A stretch of 64,000 nucleotides of DNA from positions 62,001 through 126,000 of the forward strand of contig PKTR01000004.1 in assembly GCA_002869065.1 (NCBI GenBank), read 5' to 3'. Source of the stretch: Hyphomicrobiales bacterium. Its GTDB lineage: Bacteria; Pseudomonadota; Alphaproteobacteria; Rhizobiales; Rhodobiaceae. The translations under genes were made by a program, and so were the position numbers. The notes under the pieces were generated by a model. It did no database searches and was not told where the DNA came from. It was given only the letters and a program-made list of their open reading frames with translations. Below are positions 1-9,974 of this stretch, one piece after another (the stretch's first letter is position 1; every line of letters begins with the position of its first letter).

Positions 1-1031
1 ACGCGCTGGCCGACGGGCTTGACCTGAAACCGTTCTTCGACCTGATGGCCGATGAGTCGGTGGTCAAGGTCTTCCATGCCGCGCGCCAGGACATCGAAAT
101 CGTCTACCACCTCGGCAAACTCATTCCCGCCCCGGTGTTCGACAGCCAGGTTGCGGCCATGGTTTGCGGTTTCGGCGATTCGATCAGCTACGACCAGCTT
201 GTCGGCAAGGTCACCGGCGCCCGCATCGACAAGTCATCCCGCTTCACCGACTGGGCTCGCCGGCCGCTGTCGGAAAAGCAGCTCGATTATGCCCTGGCCG
301 ACGTCACCCATCTGCGCGACGTCTACCAGTTCCTCAAGGCCAATCTTGAGGAGCAGGACCGCAGCGAATGGGTGCGCGAGGAGATGAAGATCCTCACCTC
401 CGAGGAAACCTACCGGCTGCACCCGGAAGACGCCTGGAAGCGCCTGAAGATGCGCGTCCGCAAACCGCGCGAGCTCGCCGTGATGCAGGCCGTCGCCGCC
501 TGGCGTGAGGAAGAGGCGCAGCGCCGCGACGTACCGCGCAGCCGCATCCTGAAAGACGACACCATCTACCAGCTGGCCGCCCAGCAGCCGACCTCGCAAT
601 CGGCGCTCGCCAACCAGCGCACCCTGCCCAAGGGCTTCGAGCGCTCACGCGCCGGCGAGGAGATCGTCACCACGATCCGCAAGGCGATGGACATTCCCGA
701 TGCCGATCTGCCGCGCCTGCCGAAGGGCGGACGCTCGGCGCCGAACGGATCGAGCGCCGCAGTCGACCTCTTGAAAGTGCTGTTGAAGCTGACCTGCGAG
801 CAGCACGGCGTCGCCAGCAAGATCATCGCCACGGTGGATGATCTCGACAAGATTTCCGCCGACGACAACGCCGACGTCGCAGCAATGAAGGGCTGGCGCC
901 GCGAGCTGTTCGGCGAGAAGGCGCTGGCGTTGAAACACGGCGAGCTGGCGCTTGCCTTCAACGGGTCACGCATCGTGCTGATCGAGGCCGGCAAGGAAAT
1001 CCCTGCCCCGGCCCCGCGCCGCAAGCGTTAA
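1..1031 (+). CDS. rnd: Ribonuclease D (5' end outside window)
   Basis: 3'-5' exoribonuclease that trims tRNA and other structured RNA 3' ends in the cytoplasm. The frame is open from base 3, and the first in-frame ATG (base 45) lies inside the conserved exonuclease domain, so it is not the start. About 342 residues are visible; judging by family length roughly 40 N-terminal residues with the first DEDD acidic motif are missing. Visible signatures are VFHAARQDIE (second motif region) and YALADVTHL (Tyr-x3-Asp third motif), followed by an HRDC-type helical region around RPRELAVMQAVAAWREEEA. It converges on ppx, with an inverted repeat between the two genes. The family call is firm. Confidence 0.93.
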   Translation, partial: ALADGLDLKPFFDLMADESVVKVFHAARQDIEIVYHLGKLIPAPVFDSQVAAMVCGFGDSISYDQLVGKVTGARIDKSSRFTDWARRPLSEKQLDYALADVTHLRDVYQFLKANLEEQDRSEWVREEMKILTSEETYRLHPEDAWKRLKMRVRKPRELAVMQAVAAWREEEAQRRDVPRSRILKDDTIYQLAAQQPTSQSALANQRTLPKGFERSRAGEEIVTTIRKAMDIPDADLPRLPKGGRSAPNGSSAAVDLLKVLLKLTCEQHGVASKIIATVDDLDKISADDNADVAAMKGWRRELFGEKALALKHGELALAFNGSRIVLIEAGKEIPAPAPRRKR

Positions 1032-1047
1032 ATCAGAGAATGAACAA

Positions 1048-1112
1048 ATTCCTATAAGCCATTGAAGCTAAATTCATATGGCACGCAAACATATTCTGCC
1101 ATTTATAGGAAT
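1048..1112. repeat. Inverted repeat between convergent rnd and ppx
   Basis: ATTCCTATAA at 1048-1057 is perfectly repeated in inverse as TTATAGGAAT at 1103-1112. A nested TGGCA (1079-1083) / TGCCA (1097-1101) pair lies inside. The element falls in the short AT-rich gap between two convergent genes. It may be a bidirectional transcription terminator or a small repeat element; there is no clear U-tract. Confidence 0.5.
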
Positions 1113-1182
1113 ATCTTCTTTTGTGCGAATGGTTTCGCTCGAACCAGAACAGCTCCAGGCATCCGCACCTTCGAAAACGCCG

Positions 1183-2766
1183 TCAACCGAACTCCATGCG
1201 CGTGGAGCATCCAATCAGCTTGCCGAGCTGGACGAGGCGCTTGCGCAGCCGTTCTCCATCGAGATCGGCAAGGTCGGACGGGAACCGCAAAACGAGCTCG
1301 TCGTCTTCCTCATCGAAATCGATATCGGTGCGCGGGATGACACCCGGCATCGACGCGGAGATCAGATAGGCGACGCGCAAGGCGGAGCCGAGGAAACGCG
1401 CCCTCTCCTTCAGTCGCGTCGTGGCGAGCTCGCGGATGCGCGGGCTCAGCCCCTCGTCGACCAGCCCGACATGGCGGTAGAAGTTCGACAGCGCCAGAAA
1501 CGCCCGGCCCGGATGATCGATACCGATAAAGGCCGCATGGGCAATGATGTTCAGGCTCTGCTCTCCGCGATAATCGGGATGCGCGCGCCAGCCGATGTCG
1601 GCGAGCAGACAGGCCGCCGCCCGTAGACGCCGCTCGTCGGCGCTTTCCTCGATACCGGCAACCTCGAACAGCTTCTCCGTCCACGACACAAGCTCGGCCG
1701 CATGGCGCGGCGACCGCGAGCGTAGCAGCGCCAGCTCCTCGCACGCCGAGAGCAACGGGTCCTGTGCCTGTTCCTCCGCGCCGAGCTGGCCGAAAAGATG
1801 ACCCTCGCGCACGCCAAGCGCCGACATGACAACCTCGTTCGGCCGCCCCATGCGAATCACCTGCTCGAGCACGGCAGCCCCAAACGGCAGCAGCGCACGG
1901 CGCGAGCGCGATACGACGTCGATCGAATCGACCGCGTCGAGGTCCGTCCGCGCCACCATGCGGCAGAAGTCGAGCGCTTCGCCCGCCGGGATCGCATAGT
2001 GATGCATCACATGAAGCGGATAGCCGGTCTCGTGCATATGGAGCCGAGCGAGCGAGCGCCACGTCCCGCCGACGGCGTAGAAGGTGCGGCCCTCGCAACC
2101 GCCGAGCAGGTCGCAGCCGCGCAGGGTTTCCTCAGCGATCCGTTCCGCCTTGCGTACGGAGTTTTCGGCCAGATCCTGCAATCGGATGCCGCCGAGCGGG
2201 AAGGTTTTGCCGTCACCGACCTCGTTGTTGCGGATATCGACCAGTTCGAGACTGCCGCCACCGAGATCGCCGGCAACGCCATTGGCCCGCCAGATACCCG
2301 ACAGGATGCCGAGTGCGGCGTGTTCCGCTTCCTCGCGTCCCGACAGGACCTCGACCTTGACCCCGGCGATGCTTTCAACCGCGGCAATGAAGGATGGGCC
2401 GTTCTCGGCCTCGCGCGCGGCAGCCGTCGCCAGCACCCACATCTGCGTTACGCCAGCCTGATCGGCCAGCCGGCGAAAGCGGCGCAGCGCCGCCAAGGCC
2501 CGCTCGACATTCTCCTCGCCGAGACGGTTCGTCGAAGATACGCCGCGACCGAGCCCGGCCAGCACCTTTTCATTGAAAAGCACCGTCGGGCTGCGCGTCA
2601 GCCGTTCGTAGATGACCAGACGAACAGAGTTCGACCCGATATCGACAACGGCGACAGGCCCCGATCCGCTCAGGCGCCCGGGCGAGGTGTGATTCGATGC
2701 AGCCGGATCAACGCTTGCGACGGCTTGTGAAGGAGAGTGGGGAATGTTCTGCAAGGGATTGGCCAC
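1183..2766 (-). CDS. ppx: Exopolyphosphatase, Ppx/GppA family
   Basis: Hydrolyses terminal phosphates from polyphosphate (or pppGpp in GppA-type members). It is an actin-like ATPase-fold protein of about 527 residues. The phosphate-1 motif [13 protein letters not shown] is at residues 39-51 and the phosphate-2 motif [10 protein letters not shown] near residue 166; a C-terminal HD-like helical domain follows, giving the usual length of about 500 for the long Ppx form. The frame opens with a GTG at 2766, inside the 3' end of ppk; the first 36 residues are poorly conserved, so a later start is possible. Overlap with ppk suggests co-transcription and coupled polyphosphate synthesis and breakdown. 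Confidence 0.92.
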   Translation of the reverse strand: MANPLQNIPHSPSQAVASVDPAASNHTSPGRLSGSGPVAVVDIGSNSVRLVIYERLTRSPTVLFNEKVLAGLGRGVSSTNRLGEENVERALAALRRFRRLADQAGVTQMWVLATAAAREAENGPSFIAAVESIAGVKVEVLSGREEAEHAALGILSGIWRANGVAGDLGGGSLELVDIRNNEVGDGKTFPLGGIRLQDLAENSVRKAERIAEETLRGCDLLGGCEGRTFYAVGGTWRSLARLHMHETGYPLHVMHHYAIPAGEALDFCRMVARTDLDAVDSIDVVSRSRRALLPFGAAVLEQVIRMGRPNEVVMSALGVREGHLFGQLGAEEQAQDPLLSACEELALLRSRSPRHAAELVSWTEKLFEVAGIEESADERRLRAAACLLADIGWRAHPDYRGEQSLNIIAHAAFIGIDHPGRAFLALSNFYRHVGLVDEGLSPRIRELATTRLKERARFLGSALRVAYLISASMPGVIPRTDIDFDEEDDELVLRFPSDLADLDGERLRKRLVQLGKLIGCSTRMEFG

Positions 2767-4909
2767 GTCCTGACAGCGACGGGTTTGTCATGAAGTACTG
2801 ATGAGCATTGAACGGCTCTTCGTTCTCACCCAACACTATGCGTTCGTGACTGCCATCGGGCAAGAGCCGCCAGCTTTGCTGATTGTCGCGGAGGTTGGCG
2901 ACCATGATCTGATCGAGAATCTGCTCGTGCACGGTCTCGTTTTCGATCGGCGCGGCAGATTCGACCCGCCGGTCGAGATTGCGCGGCATCAGATCGGCCG
3001 AGCCGATGAAGATACGCGCGCCCCTGTTCGGCAGCGCGTCGCCATTGCCGAAGCAGAAGATGCGGCTGTGCTCGAGAAACCGCCCGACAATCGACTTGAC
3101 CCGGATATTTTCCGACATGCCCGGCACGCCCGGACGCAGGCAGCAGATGCCGCGCACGACGAGATCGATCTGAACGCCCGCCTGACTGGCCTCGTAAAAG
3201 GTGTCGATGATCTCCGGGTCGACCAGCGAATTCATCTTCGCCCACACCTGGCCCGGCTTGCCCGCCTTGACGTTTTCGATCTCGGCACGGGTATTGTCGA
3301 CGATCATCCGGCGCATCGAGACGGGCGAAACCGCCATCCTGGTCAGCGCCGTCGGCGCCGCGTAGCCGGTGATGAAATTGAAGATCTTGGCGACATCGCG
3401 GGCGATGATCGGATCAGCGGTGAAGTACGACAGGTCGGTATAGATCCGCGCGGTCACCGGGTGGTAGTTGCCTGTTCCGATATGGCAATAGGTGGCGAGC
3501 TTGCCCCCTTCGCGGCGCGCGATCAGAGACAATTTTGCGTGCGTTTTCAATTCAATGAAGCCATAGACGACCTGCACCCCGGCGCGTTCCAGGTCGCGCG
3601 CCCAGCGGATATTGGCCTCTTCGTCGAAACGCGCCTTCAGCTCGACAACCGCCGTGACCGACTTGCCGGCCTCGGCGGCTTCCGACAGCGCCTTGACGAT
3701 CGGTGAGTTGTTCGAGGTCCGGTAGAGTGTCTGCTTGATGGCGATGACGTCCGGATCTTCCGCCGCCTGCTTGAGAAACTGCACCACCACGTCAAACGAT
3801 TCGTAGGGGTGGTGAACGACGATGTCCTTCTGCTGGATAGCCGCAAAGCAATCGCCGCCATGTTCGCGGATCCGTTCGGGGAAACGCGCGGAAAACGGCG
3901 TGAACTTCAGTTCCGGGCGATCGACATCGACGAGCTGCGACAGATCGTTGAGCGCCAGGGCACCATCGACAAGGAACACCTCCTCTTCGGAAACATCGAG
4001 CGCGCGGGCCACGAAATTGCGCAGACCCGGAGGCGTCGCCGACTCGATCTCGAGCCAGATCGCCGAACCGCGACGCCGGCGTTTCAGCGCCGTCTCGAAG
4101 GTACGCACGAGATCTTCGGCCTCTTCGTCGATTTCCATGTCCGAGTCGCGAATGACCCGGAAAGCGCCCTTCGACTTGACCGTGTAGCCCGGGAACAGGC
4201 GGGTGATGAACAGGCTGATGGCATGTTCACGCGCGATGAAACGGGCAACGCCCGGCGCGTCTTCAGGGTCGGGAAGCTGGATGAATCGATCGAGCTTGTG
4301 CGGGATGCGCAACAACGCCGTCATCGTCTCGTCTTCGCCTTCCCGCACGAGGTTGAGGATCAACGAGAAGCCGAGATTGGGGATGAACGGGAACGGATGC
4401 GCCGGATCGATCGCAAGCGGCGTCAGCGCCGGGAACATGCTGATCAGGAACTGATCGGTCAGCCAGTCCACATCGGCCTGCGACAAGTTCTCTTCGGTCA
4501 CGATGAAGATGCCGGCCGAAGCGAGTTCGTCGCGCAACGCCACCCAGCGCTGCTGCTGTTCGCTCTGCAGCCCGGTCACGGCATCGCGGATGCGCGCCAG
4601 CTGCGCGGTCGGCGTCAGCCCGTCGATGCTCTGTGACTCAACCTTTTCGCGCTGCTGTCCCTTCAGGCCGGCGACGCGCACCATGAAGAACTCATCGAGG
4701 TTGTTCGCCGAGATCGACAGGAACCGCAGCCGCTCGAGCAACGGATGATTCGGATTGGCCGATTCCTCGAGCACACGGCGGTTGAACTGCAGCCACGACA
4801 ATTCCCGGTTCATGAAACGCGCCGGACTGCCGGCAAGCGCCTCGGCCGCGTCGTTCACGGGCGCGGGCTTCTCGTCATGACCGGAATTGGCGGTATCGGG
4901 AGCGTCCAT
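2708..4909 (-). CDS. ppk: Polyphosphate kinase 1
   Basis: Polymerises the gamma phosphate of ATP into polyphosphate. About 733 residues, the usual PPK1 length, with the N-terminal signature [16 protein letters not shown], central head domain and the two phospholipase-D-like C-terminal domains. Autophosphorylation-site histidines lie in [11 protein letters not shown] and in [11 protein letters not shown]. The start is taken at ATG 4909, preceded by GAGG; an in-frame TTG three bases further upstream is not needed. Its 3' end overlaps the ppx frame by about 59 bases if ppx uses its GTG. The 287-base gap upstream to hdaA has no gene and presumably carries the promoter. Confidence 0.95.
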   Translation of the reverse strand: MDAPDTANSGHDEKPAPVNDAAEALAGSPARFMNRELSWLQFNRRVLEESANPNHPLLERLRFLSISANNLDEFFMVRVAGLKGQQREKVESQSIDGLTPTAQLARIRDAVTGLQSEQQQRWVALRDELASAGIFIVTEENLSQADVDWLTDQFLISMFPALTPLAIDPAHPFPFIPNLGFSLILNLVREGEDETMTALLRIPHKLDRFIQLPDPEDAPGVARFIAREHAISLFITRLFPGYTVKSKGAFRVIRDSDMEIDEEAEDLVRTFETALKRRRRGSAIWLEIESATPPGLRNFVARALDVSEEEVFLVDGALALNDLSQLVDVDRPELKFTPFSARFPERIREHGGDCFAAIQQKDIVVHHPYESFDVVVQFLKQAAEDPDVIAIKQTLYRTSNNSPIVKALSEAAEAGKSVTAVVELKARFDEEANIRWARDLERAGVQVVYGFIELKTHAKLSLIARREGGKLATYCHIGTGNYHPVTARIYTDLSYFTADPIIARDVAKIFNFITGYAAPTALTRMAVSPVSMRRMIVDNTRAEIENVKAGKPGQVWAKMNSLVDPEIIDTFYEASQAGVQIDLVVRGICCLRPGVPGMSENIRVKSIVGRFLEHSRIFCFGNGDALPNRGARIFIGSADLMPRNLDRRVESAAPIENETVHEQILDQIMVANLRDNQQSWRLLPDGSHERIVLGENEEPFNAHQYFMTNPSLSGRGQSLAEHSPLSFTSRRKR

Positions 4910-5196
4910 CAATCAACCTCGGCGTAATGTTTTTTCTGGTTCGCACACAATCGTGCGGGCGCGGCACGATACCGGAAAACCCTGTCCGCCTTCGCTAGAG
5001 TGGAAACGACAAAGAGCGCGCGGGATCGATGAAAAAGGCGCAGACGGCCAGCGCCGTGACGCGCTCCTCATCCGACCGGGATCGTGTCATGTGATCAACG
5101 TCACCAATACCGCAAAAATATGACAAAATCGCCCAACGCCGCGCGTTTTTTTCTTCGCCGCCCGCGCCCGATGGTCGCCAGCTCCAGGCTGACGCC

Positions 5197-5934
5197 CTAC
5201 GCCGACCCTGGCGCCTCGTCCGGCGCCTCGGAACCATGCGCGCCGCCCTGCCAAAGCCGCTGCAAGACCGTGCCCGCCATCGGCCGCGTGACACCGCGCC
5301 GATTTGCCAGCGCCTCGCGATCGAGCGCATCGACCAACGTTGCCGCCGCCGCCAGCGAACGTTCCATGCGCACGGCCAGATAGTCGATCACCGACGGTTC
5401 GACGGAGAGCTGCCGGTCGGCGAACAGCTTCACGAGAACATGCTTGAGAAGTTCGTCGTCCGGCTCGCCGACTTCAACCGGTGCCGCCGCCCGCAGGCGC
5501 GACGCCAGATCCGGCAGGGTCAGCCCCCAGGATTGCGGCCATTGCCGGCAGGTTATCAGCACACTCGCGCCCGCCGCCCGCGCCGCATTTAGGCAGTGGA
5601 ATAGTGCCGTCTCGTCGATCGGTCCGTTGTCGGTATCCTCGATCGCCAGTGCGCCACCGGCAACAAGCGCCACGGGATCCGTCGCACCGAGATCCGCACC
5701 CGTAATCACCGTGGCGTTCGCCCGCTCGCGCCAGATCGCCACCAGATGCGATTTGCCGGCGCCGACCGGGCCGGCCAGCAGCACGACATCCGCGGGCCAG
5801 TCCGGCCAGCGGTCGATCAGCGTGATCGCCACGCGGTTGCTGTCGCCGATAAGGAAATCATCGCGTCCGAGCGCCGTCTCTAACGGCAGCACGAGCGGCA
5901 ATTGTGCCGGCTGACCTTCGCCCCTGCCCGCCAT
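5197..5934 (-). CDS. hdaA: DnaA-related replication regulator HdaA
   Basis: Shortened DnaA-like AAA+ ATPase of 245 residues that, in Caulobacter and relatives, works with the sliding clamp to inactivate DnaA-ATP after initiation. The Walker A motif GPVGAGKSHL begins at residue 55, and a Walker B-like segment ALAIEDTD follows near residue 97. The C-terminal DNA-binding domain of true DnaA is absent. The N-terminal QLPLVLPLE segment resembles the clamp-binding QL(S/P)LPL motif. It follows the PerM-like gene by six bases, so it belongs to the pgsA-perM-hdaA operon. Confidence 0.85.
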   Translation of the reverse strand: MAGRGEGQPAQLPLVLPLETALGRDDFLIGDSNRVAITLIDRWPDWPADVVLLAGPVGAGKSHLVAIWRERANATVITGADLGATDPVALVAGGALAIEDTDNGPIDETALFHCLNAARAAGASVLITCRQWPQSWGLTLPDLASRLRAAAPVEVGEPDDELLKHVLVKLFADRQLSVEPSVIDYLAVRMERSLAAAATLVDALDREALANRRGVTRPMAGTVLQRLWQGGAHGSEAPDEAPGSA

Positions 5935-5940
5935 TGCCGC

Positions 5941-7023
5941 CTACTCCTCCGGCGTCGCCGGCGCGTCCTTGCCGCGGTAGAGCGGACTGGCAAGGTATTG
6001 CGTCAGGGCGAAGCGGACGAGGACGGCGACCGCCGCCGCTGCGGGCACGGCGATCAGCATGCCGACGAAGCCGAACAGATAACCGAAGGCAAACAGCGCG
6101 AACATCAGCCACACCGGATGCAGGCCGACGCTCTGGCCGACCAGCTTCGGCTGCAGGATATTGCCCTCGAGGAACTGGCCGACCACGAAGACGACGAACA
6201 CCGCCACGATCATCACCCAGTCCGGCATGAACTGCACCAGCGCGACGCCGACCGAAAGCACGAAGCCGAGCGACGCCCCGACATAGGGAATGAAGCTGAC
6301 GAAACCGGCGGTGAGGCCGATCAGCAAGCCGAAATTGAGCCCGAGAAGGCTCAAGCCCACCGCATAATAGACCGCGAGAATGAGGCACAGTGCCATCTGG
6401 CCGCGCAGGAAGCCGGCGACGCCGTCATTCATCTCGTTGGCGAGACGGCGGATGACGTCAAGATGATCGCGCGGCAGCCAGGAATCGATCGAGTCGATCA
6501 TGCGGTCCCAGTCGTACAGCAGATAGAACGCAACCACCGGCGTGACCACGAACAGAGACAGGATAGAAAGCAGCGCCTGACCGCCATTCCATAGCGATTT
6601 CATGAGCTTGCCGAGCCAGCTCGCGCCTTGCGTCAACAGGTCGCCCATCTGCACCTGCAGATCCTCGCGGCTCATTCCGAGCAGCGTGTTCTCGCGTCCG
6701 TCGGCGAAATCGGCGATCAGCGTCTGCAGCGCCGACGCGTAGCTCGGCAGCCGTTCGATGAAGCCGGCAAGCTGATGGCCGAGCACCGGCGCGAGAATGA
6801 TCAGGGTCAGAAGAAACAACAAAAGGAACATCAACAGGATGGAGACCGTCGCCCACATCCGGCTGAAGCCAATGCGTTCCAACCGGTCGGCGACCGGATC
6901 GAGCAGATAGGCGAGCCCCATCCCCGCGATGAACGGCAGCAGGATGTCGCGGAAGACATAAAGGAACAGCATCAGCACCACGAAGGTGCCGATCCAGAAC
7001 GATATCTGACGGCTTAGCGTCAT
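5941..7023 (-). CDS. AI-2E/PerM family transporter
   Basis: Multi-pass inner-membrane protein of 360 residues in the AI-2E exporter/PerM family (UPF0118). The substrate is not predictable from sequence. The protein opens with the hydrophobic SFWIGTFVVLMLFLYVF segment, and several further membrane segments follow, including LILAVYYAVGLSLLGL and MIVAVFVVFVVGQFLEG near the C terminus. The start is ATG 7023, whose ATGA overlaps the stop of the upstream phosphatidyltransferase gene; a longer open frame upstream is the shadow of that gene. The arrangement beside hdaA is common in alphaproteobacteria, as I recall. Confidence 0.85.
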   Translation of the reverse strand: MTLSRQISFWIGTFVVLMLFLYVFRDILLPFIAGMGLAYLLDPVADRLERIGFSRMWATVSILLMFLLLFLLTLIILAPVLGHQLAGFIERLPSYASALQTLIADFADGRENTLLGMSREDLQVQMGDLLTQGASWLGKLMKSLWNGGQALLSILSLFVVTPVVAFYLLYDWDRMIDSIDSWLPRDHLDVIRRLANEMNDGVAGFLRGQMALCLILAVYYAVGLSLLGLNFGLLIGLTAGFVSFIPYVGASLGFVLSVGVALVQFMPDWVMIVAVFVVFVVGQFLEGNILQPKLVGQSVGLHPVWLMFALFAFGYLFGFVGMLIAVPAAAAVAVLVRFALTQYLASPLYRGKDAPATPEE

Positions 7024-7622
7024 GCTCCGCTGTTCCCCGACTGGTGGTCTCCGGCGCCGCCATCGCCTTGTGCATCGCCGGAGACATCGTCGTCTTCGGT
7101 CAGATGGCGCAGCCCGTCGATGAGATAGGCTGCCGCCGAAAGTAGCGTCAAGACCGCAACGAAGACCAGCCCCGTCGCGCGCAGGCCCGACAGATCGAAC
7201 GCAAAGGCGAGATCGGCAACGACCACGGACGCATAAACGATCTGCGCGGCGGTGTTGAACTTGCTGATGAAAAGCGGCCTCATCGCCACCGGGCGGCCGA
7301 TCATCCAGGCAAGCAGGACGCCGCCGACGATCAGAATATCGCGGCTCACCACCATCAATGTCAGCCACAGCGGGATTTCGCCGATCATGGCGAGAATGAC
7401 GAAGATCGACACCAGCAGCGCCTTGTCGGCGATCGGATCGAGATAGCCGCCGAGTTCGCTTCCCATGTCGAAACTGCGCGCCAGAAACCCGTCGATTCCG
7501 TCCGAGATGCCGGCGGCGACGAACACCCAGAACGCGGCCGTGAAGTGCCCGGCGCCGAGCAGCCAGACGATCACGGGCACCAGCAACAGACGCAGCACCG
7601 TTATCAGGTTGGGTATCGTCAC
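7020..7622 (-). CDS. pgsA: CDP-alcohol phosphatidyltransferase (PgsA-like)
   Basis: Membrane enzyme transferring a phosphatidyl group from CDP-diacylglycerol to an alcohol, probably glycerol-3-phosphate, the committed step to phosphatidylglycerol. The complete CDP-alcohol motif is visible from DGFLARSFDMG through GGYLDPIADK (DG-x2-AR-x8-G-x3-D-x3-D). About 200 residues from the GTG at 7622, which is preceded by GGGAGGAAA; a longer frame with an ATG at 7799 would run into the start of purM and has a non-conserved N terminus. A cardiolipin-synthase-type role cannot be excluded. First gene of the operon with perM and hdaA, divergent from purMN. Confidence 0.82.
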   Translation of the reverse strand: MTIPNLITVLRLLLVPVIVWLLGAGHFTAAFWVFVAAGISDGIDGFLARSFDMGSELGGYLDPIADKALLVSIFVILAMIGEIPLWLTLMVVSRDILIVGGVLLAWMIGRPVAMRPLFISKFNTAAQIVYASVVVADLAFAFDLSGLRATGLVFVAVLTLLSAAAYLIDGLRHLTEDDDVSGDAQGDGGAGDHQSGNSGA

Positions 7623-7626
7623 CCGG

Positions 7627-7635
7627 TTTCCTCCC
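7627..7635 (-). promoter_or_regulatory. Ribosome binding site deciding the pgsA GTG start
   Basis: On the minus strand GGGAGGAAA lies four bases before GTG 7622. The strength and placement of this site favour the 200-residue product over the longer open frame that begins next to purM. Confidence 0.6.
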
Positions 7636-7797
7636 GAAGGCCCTTGCCCCATATGTGCGGGGATTGCCCGCTTTGCAAAGAAAAAAGCCGCCCATATCCC
7701 CCGAAAACCGAGCAATCCGCTTGCTTTCTCAGCCCCATATGGTTTGGATGCCTCACCGATTCCAAGCAAGCTTTTCAAGTGAGGCAGGCAGGCTGTC

Positions 7798-8886
7798 ATG
7801 AGCGGTTCTGACGATACACCGAGCGGCTACACATATGCTGCGGCCGGCGTCGATATCGACGCTGGCAACGCGCTGGTCAAGGCCATTGGCCCCGCTGTCC
7901 GCTCCACCGAGCGGCCGGGCGTGATGGGCTCCATCGGCGGATTTGGCGGCCTGTTCGACCTCGCCGCGGCCTGCTACACATCGCCGTTGCTCGTCGCCGC
8001 GACCGACGGCGTCGGCACCAAGCTGCGCGTCGCCATCGAAGCCAAGACCTTCGACACGGTCGGCATCGACCTGGTCGCCATGTGCGTCAACGACCTCGTC
8101 GTACAGGGTGCCGAACCGCTGTTCTTCCTCGACTACTATGCTTGCGGAAAACTCGACGTCGAGGCCGCCACCGCTGTTGTCGCCGGCATCGCCGAAGGCT
8201 GTCGTCAGGCGGGCAGCGCGCTGATCGGCGGCGAAACGGCCGAAATGCCCGGCATGTATGGCGGCGACGATTTCGACCTCGCAGGCTTCTCCGTCGGCGC
8301 GGTGGAGCGCGACGCCGTGCTGCCGCGCGCAACGCTTGCCGTAGGCGATGTGGTGCTTGGCCTCACCTCATCGGGTGTGCACTCGAACGGTTATTCGCTG
8401 GTCCGCCGTCTCGTCGCCGATCATGGTCTCGACTGGCAGGCGCCGGCACCATTCGACGCGGAGCAGTCGCTCGCCCGCGCGCTGCTGACGCCGACCCGCA
8501 TCTATGTGAAGCCGCTGATCGCCGCGCTGAAGGCAACCGGCGACGCGATCAAGGCGCTCGCCCACATCACCGGCGGCGGGCTGACCGAGAACCTGCCGCG
8601 CGTGCTGCCCGACGAACTGGCCGCTCGTATCGATCTGGCGACCGTTCCCGCCCTGCCGGTCTTCGGTTGGCTGGCCGAGCTCGGCAAAATCGACGAGAAC
8701 GAACTGCTGCGGACCTTCAACTGCGGCATCGGCATGACCGTCGTGGTCGCCGCGGACCGCGCCGACGAGGTTGCGGCGATGCTCGGTGAGGCCGGCGAAA
8801 CCGTCGTCCGCCTCGGCACGCTTGAGCCGCGCGACAGCGACGCGGTCGTCTACGACAATCACCTCACGCTCGGAGGCGCGGCCTGA
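7798..8886 (+). CDS. purM: Phosphoribosylformylglycinamidine cyclo-ligase (AIR synthetase)
   Basis: Converts FGAM and ATP to aminoimidazole ribotide in purine biosynthesis. 362 residues, the usual AIRS length, with the N-terminal [11 protein letters not shown] segment, the ATP-site [10 protein letters not shown], the dimer-core [17 protein letters not shown] and [11 protein letters not shown]. The start ATG 7798 follows a GAGGCAGGCAGG purine stretch. The stop overlaps the purN start (TGATG), so the two are translationally coupled. Confidence 0.96.
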   Translation: MSGSDDTPSGYTYAAAGVDIDAGNALVKAIGPAVRSTERPGVMGSIGGFGGLFDLAAACYTSPLLVAATDGVGTKLRVAIEAKTFDTVGIDLVAMCVNDLVVQGAEPLFFLDYYACGKLDVEAATAVVAGIAEGCRQAGSALIGGETAEMPGMYGGDDFDLAGFSVGAVERDAVLPRATLAVGDVVLGLTSSGVHSNGYSLVRRLVADHGLDWQAPAPFDAEQSLARALLTPTRIYVKPLIAALKATGDAIKALAHITGGGLTENLPRVLPDELAARIDLATVPALPVFGWLAELGKIDENELLRTFNCGIGMTVVVAADRADEVAAMLGEAGETVVRLGTLEPRDSDAVVYDNHLTLGGAA

Positions 8887-9539
8887 TGGGCAAGAAACGG
8901 GTAGCGATCCTCATTTCCGGGCGCGGCTCGAACATGGCCGCCCTGCTCGAAGCGGCCCGCGATCCCGACTACCCGGCCGAAATCGCCGTCGTCATCGCCA
9001 ACCGGCCCGACGCCAAGGGTCTGGAAACGGCTGCAGCGGCCGGCATTGCCACATCCATCGTCGACCACAAGCACTATCCGAACCGCGAGGCCTTCGAGGA
9101 CGACCTGACAGCCGCGGTCTCCGAAAGCGGCGCCGACATCGTTTGTCTTGCCGGCTTCATGCGACTGCTGACGCCCCATTTCGTCGAGCGCTGGCGCGAC
9201 CGGATGATCAATATCCATCCCTCGCTGCTGCCCTCGTTCAAGGGCCTCAACACCCATGCGCGCGCCATCGAGGCAGGCGTCCGCCTGCATGGCTGCACGG
9301 TGCATTTCGTCCGGCCTGAAATGGACGACGGCCCGATCATCATCCAGGCCGCTGTGCCGGTGCTCAGCTCCGATAGCGAAGACACGCTCTCCGAACGCGT
9401 GCTCGCCGCCGAGCACCGCATCTACCCGAAGGCACTGGCGCTGGTTGCCTCGGGCGCCGTGCGCGTCGTCGACGATCGGGTGATCCACGACGACAGCGGC
9501 CCGGTGCCGCCCCCCTTCCTGTGGCCGAAGGACGACTGA
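8886..9539 (+). CDS. purN: Phosphoribosylglycinamide formyltransferase
   Basis: Transfers a formyl group from 10-formyl-THF to GAR in purine synthesis. 217 residues. Signatures are ISGRGSNMAAL at the phosphoribosyl site, NIHPSLLPSFKG carrying the active-site Asn and His, and MDDGPIIIQ with the catalytic Asp. Shares one base with purM. A GC-rich hairpin (gcgggc/gcccgc, 9540-9560) follows without a U-tract. Confidence 0.95.
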   Translation: MGKKRVAILISGRGSNMAALLEAARDPDYPAEIAVVIANRPDAKGLETAAAAGIATSIVDHKHYPNREAFEDDLTAAVSESGADIVCLAGFMRLLTPHFVERWRDRMINIHPSLLPSFKGLNTHARAIEAGVRLHGCTVHFVRPEMDDGPIIIQAAVPVLSSDSEDTLSERVLAAEHRIYPKALALVASGAVRVVDDRVIHDDSGPVPPPFLWPKDD

Positions 9540-9588
9540 GCGGGCCAGCTAGCAGCCCGCCCGGCTCAGATTCGAACATTCTTGAAGA

Positions 9589-9900
9589 TTATTTGCAGCT
9601 CTTCAGCGCGTCGCGCCACGCCGCCTTCTGCGTGCTGGTGAGCCCGCCGCTCCAGCCCGTGTCGCTGGCGTCTGCCTTCGACAGCGTGCCGATCGCCTTC
9701 TTCGCCGCACATTTGCACGCCGTGGCAGCCTTCTTGCGGCGGCCGGGATATTTCCATTCGCTATAGAGACAGTCGTCGACCATGGCCACCCGCGTCTCGT
9801 CGGCGCTGCCGGCTGCCGCCGGGCTCGCAGTGAGCGTAATGCCCGCGCCCAGAACGCTCGCGCTCATTGCCGCCAACATGACTGTCTTGAAATGCCGCAT
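9589..9900 (-). CDS. Small secreted cysteine-containing protein of unknown function
   Basis: 103 residues. A Sec signal peptide is clear: MRHFKTVMLAAMSASVLGAG with likely cleavage after the SPAAA segment near residue 30. The mature part of about 73 residues contains four Cys (DDCLYSEWKYPG, ACKCAAKK, and the penultimate residue), basic patches and no domain I recognise. It stands alone between purN (convergent) and the molybdopterin enzyme. An envelope location is inferred from the signal peptide only. Confidence 0.7.
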   Translation of the reverse strand: MRHFKTVMLAAMSASVLGAGITLTASPAAAGSADETRVAMVDDCLYSEWKYPGRRKKAATACKCAAKKAIGTLSKADASDTGWSGGLTSTQKAAWRDALKSCK

Positions 9901-9974
9901 CGCTCGTTGGCCTCCACCCGATCTTGTGACTCGCGCCCCTGAGCTATTGTTTTTTCAACAAAATCCGTCGGGGA

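Noticed and set aside
5083-5105. PhoB box upstream of ppk (TGTCATGTGATCAACGTCAC)
   Set aside because: The two half-repeats are 14 rather than 11 bases apart and the second is poor, so the match is not convincing.
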